Shown in pieces: positions 62,345-64,000 of a stretch of 64,000 nucleotides of DNA. The DNA is taken from contig DATKST010000121.1 of assembly GCA_035531475.1 (NCBI GenBank), positions 1 to 64,000 of the forward strand, read 5' to 3'. This stretch comes from CALCEB01 sp035531475. Lineage in GTDB: Bacteria; Acidobacteriota; Terriglobia; UBA7540. Made by a program: the position numbers and the translations under genes. The notes beneath the pieces are model-generated. The model was not told the origin of the DNA. It did no database searches and was given only the letters and a program-made list of their open reading frames with translations. Numbering within the stretch: position 1 is the stretch's first letter; every line of letters begins with the position of its first letter.

Positions 62345-62724
62345 CAATCAAGCGCTTCGAGGATATTCAAGCATGGCAGAAAGCCAGGCAACTGGTGTCG
62401 GCAGTGTATAAGGCGTGCGCCGAAGGATCTTTGAAAACGGATTTCGGCTTAAGAGAACAGCTTCGCAGGGCTGCGGTCTCGACCATGAGCAATGTCGCTG
62501 AAGGATTTGCCCGAAAGACCGACAAGGACTTTGCGCATTTTCTCGATGTCGCTAAGGGCTCGGCGGTGGAGGTTCAGTCGCTACTCTATGTGGCCCTCGA
62601 TTCCGGCTACCTGAATCGTGAGCAATTTGGGAAGTTGTATGGACTAGCGGACGAGACTGCCGCGCTGATTGGAGGATTTACCTCGTACCTGCGCCGGGCT
62701 CCCAGACTCCAAACTCCGCACTGA
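62338..62724 (+). CDS. Four-helix-bundle protein (23S rRNA intervening-sequence, S23 type)
   Basis: 128 residues: IKRFEDIQAWQKARQLVSAV, FGLREQLRRAAVSTMSNVAE then GFARKTDKDFAHFLDVAKGS, and LNREQFGKLYGLADETAALI. This is the four-helix bundle encoded in intervening sequences of 23S rRNA in Leptospira and Coxiella and as stand-alone genes elsewhere. The helices bundle into a pentamer in known structures; the biological role is unclear. Here the gene lies between repeats GAGTCGCTCAGT (left, twice) and ACTGAGCGACTC (right, inverted), like an IVS cassette inserted between the dehydrogenase and GS-like genes. Confidence 0.9.
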   Translation: MPPIKRFEDIQAWQKARQLVSAVYKACAEGSLKTDFGLREQLRRAAVSTMSNVAEGFARKTDKDFAHFLDVAKGSAVEVQSLLYVALDSGYLNREQFGKLYGLADETAALIGGFTSYLRRAPRLQTPH

Positions 62725-62746
62725 GCGACTCCAGACTCGACGACTC
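62699..62746. repeat. Inverted right end of the four-helix cassette
   Basis: ACTGAGCGACTCCAGACTC, the reverse complement of GAGTCTGGAGTCGCTCAGT, mirrors the left repeats (GGAGTCGCTCAGTCTGGAG). It includes the stop codon of the four-helix gene and ends at the base before the GS-like ATG. Confidence 0.65.
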
Positions 62747-64000
62747 ATGGACCTTAAAAGCATCGAAGCTCTTTTCGCGGAACACAAGATCACCCGCATC
62801 AAGGTGGGCGGGGTGGATATTGACGGCGTGCTGCGCGGGAAATATATCAGCCGGGAGAAATTCGCTTCCGCCGCAGAATCGGGCTTGGGTTTCTGCGATG
62901 TCATCTTTGGATGGGACTCTTCAGACGTTCTTTATGATAACGTCCGCGTCACCGGCTGGCACACGGGCTATCCGGATGCTCTCGCTCGCCTTGACCTTTC
63001 CACCGTTCGCTTGATTCCCTGGGAGCCGGGCACGGCATTTTTCCTGCTCGATTTTTTCGATCCCTCCGGCAAACCTTTGGCGGTGTCCCCCCGGCAGGTC
63101 TTGAAGAATGTCGTGGCCAAGTCCCATGAAATGGGCTTTCATCCAATGGTCTCCGCCGAATTTGAGTTTTTCCTTTTCAAGGAGGACCCGCATTCAGTCC
63201 GGGCAAAACATTACAAGGGACTGACGCCGCTCTCGCCGGGCATGTTTGGGTACAGCGTCCTGCGCACGGGCGAGTTCTCTGATCTGGCGCACCATATCAT
63301 GGATTCCATGCAAGCCATGGACATTCCTCTCGAAGGCCTCCACACCGAAACCGGCCCGGGTGTTTATGAGGCGGCGCTGAAGTATGATGACGCAGTGAAA
63401 GCTGCGGACAACGCCGCGCTTTTCAAGTCCGGCATCAAGCAGATCGCCTCGCGCCATGGCCTGATCGCCACGTTCATGGCAAAATGGAATGCCAAGCTTC
63501 CCGGCGCCAGCGGCCATTTGCACCAGAGCCTTTGGGATACGGGACGGCAGAAGAACCTCTTTTCCGACGAGGAGAATCCCACCAAGACCTCAAAAATCCT
63601 GAAAAGCTACGTCGCCGGGCAAATTCTGCTGATGCCGGAACTCACCGTTTTTGCGTGCCCTACAGTAAATTCTTATAAGCGGCTGGTGCCCGGTGTGTGG
63701 GCGCCCACCAACGCCACATGGGGGATCGACAATCGCACCGTGGCGCTCCGCGTTGTTACAGGACCGTCACCCAAGGCAGTTCGCGTTGAATACCGCCTGG
63801 CGGGCGCTGATATCAATCCTTACCTTGCTACCGCCGCGAGCCTTGCATCCGGGCTTTTTGGCGTCGAGAAAGGGCTCACTCCGCCGGATCCGGTGGAGGG
63901 CAATGCTTATGAAACAAACGCCAAGCCCCTGCCACGCTCGCTCGAACAGGCAACAGCCTTGTTGAAACACAGTGAGGTGGCGGGGCAATTGCTTGGAACG
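62747..64000 (+). CDS. Glutamine synthetase-family protein (gamma-glutamyl-amine ligase type), 3' end outside the window
   Basis: 418 codons from the ATG at 62747, still open at the window end. GS motifs: VSAEFEFFLF (metal-binding Glu pair), LEGLHTETGPGVYEAAL, FMAKWNAKLPGASGHLHQSL (ATP/metal His), and VNSYKRLVPGVWAPTNATWG followed by IDNRTVALRV (phosphate and substrate Arg). The N-terminal GVDIDGVLRGKYISREKF replaces the standard GlnA start and marks the PuuA/lengsin-like branch, which joins glutamate to amines such as putrescine rather than ammonia. Together with the upstream aldehyde dehydrogenase this suggests amine or polyamine catabolism. No adenylylation Tyr can be judged. Confidence 0.88.
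   Translation, partial: MDLKSIEALFAEHKITRIKVGGVDIDGVLRGKYISREKFASAAESGLGFCDVIFGWDSSDVLYDNVRVTGWHTGYPDALARLDLSTVRLIPWEPGTAFFLLDFFDPSGKPLAVSPRQVLKNVVAKSHEMGFHPMVSAEFEFFLFKEDPHSVRAKHYKGLTPLSPGMFGYSVLRTGEFSDLAHHIMDSMQAMDIPLEGLHTETGPGVYEAALKYDDAVKAADNAALFKSGIKQIASRHGLIATFMAKWNAKLPGASGHLHQSLWDTGRQKNLFSDEENPTKTSKILKSYVAGQILLMPELTVFACPTVNSYKRLVPGVWAPTNATWGIDNRTVALRVVTGPSPKAVRVEYRLAGADINPYLATAASLASGLFGVEKGLTPPDPVEGNAYETNAKPLPRSLEQATALLKHSEVAGQLLGT

Overview
The window is a 64 kb stretch of a GC-rich (about 60% by eye) chromosome from what looks like an Acidobacteriota bacterium. That placement is an inference. It rests on secreted DUF4382-type lipoproteins, LemA next to GIDE-domain membrane proteins, a GH97 glucosidase, a PQQ/cytochrome c dehydrogenase, Tat-exported sugar epimerase and oxidoreductase genes, and many short palindromic repeats between genes. 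I saw no rRNA, tRNA, CRISPR array, prophage or replication origin.

Layout. Positions 1-3450 are gene debris: a frameshifted REP-associated transposase between two inverted hairpins, the 5' end of a group II intron joined to a headless DDE transposase, an intact ThiF/MoeB-type E1 enzyme, and a possible 13-codon VapC remnant. Positions 3451-6374 hold a membrane-anchored STAND (NB-ARC) ATPase with near-identical TPRs and a truncated PIN-like toxin. Positions 6859-14419 carry a large secreted beta-helix protein, then LemA, two GIDE-domain paralogues and a lipoprotein. Positions 15809-26704 carry YqeY, an OPT transporter, a rhomboid protease, a three-domain TlpA fusion, a TrmJ-like methylase, two tandem DsbC_N/DsbA-like proteins and a diguanylate cyclase. 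Positions 27048-36677 carry a PadR/membrane protein pair, uvrA, TPR and small exported proteins, a SprT-like metallopeptidase and a ferritin-VIT1 fusion. Positions 36783-48838 carry GH97, a PQQ dehydrogenase, HEAT and AsmA proteins, an aminotransferase, small zinc ribbons, a decayed DedA gene and thioredoxin reductase. Positions 48978-64000 carry ilvD, an EamA transporter, a two-gene sugar module (epimerase plus Gfo/Idh/MocA), a GlcD-GlpC fusion, galT, galK, an aldehyde dehydrogenase, an IVS-like four-helix-bundle cassette and a glutamine-synthetase-like gene that runs off the end.

Functional themes. The envelope thiol-redox proteins (TlpA fusion and two Dsb-like proteins at 20.6-25.7 kb) cluster loosely. 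galT and galK are adjacent Leloir-pathway genes. Aldehyde dehydrogenase plus the GS-like enzyme suggests gamma-glutamylation of an amine, as in polyamine catabolism.

The most striking content is repeat DNA. A 108-nt double-hairpin family occurs in seven full-length copies of constant length plus two partial ones, and its stems co-vary. A second, MITE-like family (132/133 and 174/175 bp) has inverted CAATRCTGTTCA ends and 10-bp target duplications. All four copies of this second family lie directly at the end of a third palindromic repeat (TAACCYGG...ATTCA ends).
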